The notes under the pieces were generated by a model that was given only the letters and a program-made list of their open reading frames with translations, made no database searches and was not told where the DNA came from. A stretch of DNA of 7,910 nt from an uncultured Chlorobiaceae bacterium (lineage in GTDB: Bacteria > Bacteroidota > Chlorobiia > Chlorobiales > Chlorobiaceae). The translations under genes and the position numbers were made by a program. Within the stretch, counting starts at the first letter, position 1; each line of letters opens with the position of its first letter. Positions 6,737 to 7,910 of this stretch are shown here, piece after piece. The stretch lies in the NCBI GenBank assembly GCA_903838095.1, contig CAILXE010000071.1:1-7910 (forward strand). The letters run 5' to 3'.

Positions 6737-7910
6737 AACAACTTTTGCTGGGCGCCGAAGCCATTGCGCTTGGAGCTCTTGATGCCGGAATATCCGGCGT
6801 CTATGCCTATCCTGGAACCCCTTCAACCGAAATAACCGAATACATCCAGAAAAACAGGGGTGGGCGTGAACCAAACGTTCGTTCCGCCTGGTCGGCTAAT
6901 GAAAAAACAGCTTATGAGGCGGCGCTTGGCATGTCTTACGCTGGCAAAAGGAGTCTGGTCTGCATGAAGCATGTGGGGCTGAATGTGGCCGCAGACGCTT
7001 TTATTAACTCGGCCATTACCGGCGTTAACGGTGGACTGGTGGTAGCCGTGGCGGACGACCCCTCAATGCACTCATCGCAAAACGAGCAGGACAGCCGAGT
7101 CTATGGCAAATTTGCCATGGTGCCGGTGCTTGAACCGGCCTCTCAGCAGGAGCTTTACGACGCTGTCAGGTATGCGTTCGACCTTTCCGAATCCCTCAGG
7201 CTGCCGGTACTGCTCAGGCTCACCACAAGACTTGCGCATTCTCGCGCAGGAGTTGAAGAGACCGCACCACGAGCACAAAACCTGCTCAATGCCCCTTATG
7301 CTCCTGAACGTTTCGTGCTGATGCCCCATAACGCACGCCGTCAGTACAGCAAGCTGCTCGACATGCAGGATCAACTGGAAAAACATTCGGAAGACTCATG
7401 GCTGAACCGCCTCATCCCCGGAACGGGCTCGACCGGCGTTCTTGCTTTTGGAATTGCATTTAATTATGTCATGGAGGTACGGCAGGCTTATGGCCTCAAA
7501 TGCCCCGTGCTGAAAATCGGCCACTACCCGCTTCCGGGAAAAAAAATTGAAGCGCTCTTCAGCTCCTGCGAGACCGTCCTTGTCGCCGAGGAGGGTTATC
7601 CTGTCTATGAAGAGTTGCTGAGAGGATACTTCGGCGGAAAGAATATACGGGGACGACTGGATGGATCTCTCCCACGTGCAGGAGAGCTCAATGCCGACAG
7701 TGTCGCTCTGGCGCTTGGTCTGGCAAAAAAAGAGGTCACTCCTGTACCGGCAATCATGGTGAACCGTCCGCCCGAACTCTGCAAGGGATGCGGGCACCGC
7801 GACCTCTACGAAGCACTCAACACCGTCATGAGTTCACACGAGCAGCACCATGTCTTTTCCGACATTGGCTGCTACACGCTCGGAGCACTCGCGCCATACA
7901 ACGCCATTCA
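6733..7910 (+). CDS. iorA: indolepyruvate:ferredoxin oxidoreductase alpha subunit (partial, 3' end missing)
   Basis: IorA carries the thiamine diphosphate site of indolepyruvate ferredoxin oxidoreductase, which oxidatively decarboxylates aryl pyruvates from aromatic amino acids to aryl-acetyl-CoA with ferredoxin as acceptor. In autotrophs it may run in reverse to make aromatic amino acids. The 392 codons present cover the pyrimidine-binding domain, with AYPGTPSTEI (25-34) and SANEK (54-58, probable catalytic Glu57), then the middle domain (about 225-340). The start of the pyrophosphate-binding domain follows, with CKGCGH at 350-355 and SDIGCYTLGAL at 376-386. The C-terminal ferredoxin-like part expected in the family lies beyond the window, as would iorB if adjacent. 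The start at 6733 gives the family's usual MKxLLLG N terminus. An in-frame TTG at 6703 is possible but less likely. The frame is open to the right edge, without any interruption. Confidence 0.93.
   Translation, partial: MKQLLLGAEAIALGALDAGISGVYAYPGTPSTEITEYIQKNRGGREPNVRSAWSANEKTAYEAALGMSYAGKRSLVCMKHVGLNVAADAFINSAITGVNGGLVVAVADDPSMHSSQNEQDSRVYGKFAMVPVLEPASQQELYDAVRYAFDLSESLRLPVLLRLTTRLAHSRAGVEETAPRAQNLLNAPYAPERFVLMPHNARRQYSKLLDMQDQLEKHSEDSWLNRLIPGTGSTGVLAFGIAFNYVMEVRQAYGLKCPVLKIGHYPLPGKKIEALFSSCETVLVAEEGYPVYEELLRGYFGGKNIRGRLDGSLPRAGELNADSVALALGLAKKEVTPVPAIMVNRPPELCKGCGHRDLYEALNTVMSSHEQHHVFSDIGCYTLGALAPYNAI

Noticed and set aside
7396..7797. 133-codon minus-strand frame and other antisense frames in 7072-7797.
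   Set aside because: They lie opposite iorA, whose plus-strand frame is intact and carries the family motifs.
1..7910. CRISPR array, insertion sequence, phage or toxin-antitoxin system.
   Set aside because: No regularly spaced repeats, transposase, integrase or matching gene pair was seen on either strand.

Overview
The window looks like a chromosomal segment of a green sulfur bacterium (Chlorobiaceae, Chlorobium/Pelodictyon type). This is inferred from the gene order dxr, rseP, prfA and a DUF1997-like gene, from the style of the encoded proteins, and from a typical indolepyruvate:ferredoxin oxidoreductase alpha subunit on the right. No search was run, so the genus is a guess.

Layout. Bases 1-20 are the 5' end of a tRNA gene on the minus strand that runs off the left edge, with a good extended -10 promoter at 37-65. 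Transcribed away from it is a plus-strand cluster with short gaps of 58, 18 and 24 nt: dxr (182-1330, isoprenoid precursor synthesis), rseP (1389-2753, intramembrane site-2 protease), prfA (2772-3845, peptide chain release factor 1) and a 203-aa DUF1997/SRPBCC-like protein (3870-4481). Facing this cluster on the minus strand are two small lipoprotein genes: a BamE/SmpA-like lipoprotein (5060-5461) and an uncharacterised lipoprotein (4546-5049). They are separated by 10 nt, and the second gene's Shine-Dalgarno overlaps the first gene's stop codon.

A largely gene-free stretch (about 5462-5974) separates the lipoproteins from a plus-strand DUF975 membrane protein (5975-6634). After a 98-nt gap holding a perfect 8-bp inverted repeat and a four-codon upstream reading frame comes iorA (6733 to beyond 7910), which is cut by the right edge.

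The left cluster is core housekeeping: isoprenoid supply, envelope protease and translation termination. The middle (about 4500-6650) is more AT-rich by eye, made of small envelope genes, and looks like the accessory part. I see no CRISPR array, insertion sequence, phage gene or defence system, and nothing that amounts to a clearly new biological system. The points most worth a second look are the coupled lipoprotein pair, the DUF1997-like gene in the housekeeping cluster, and the leader of iorA.
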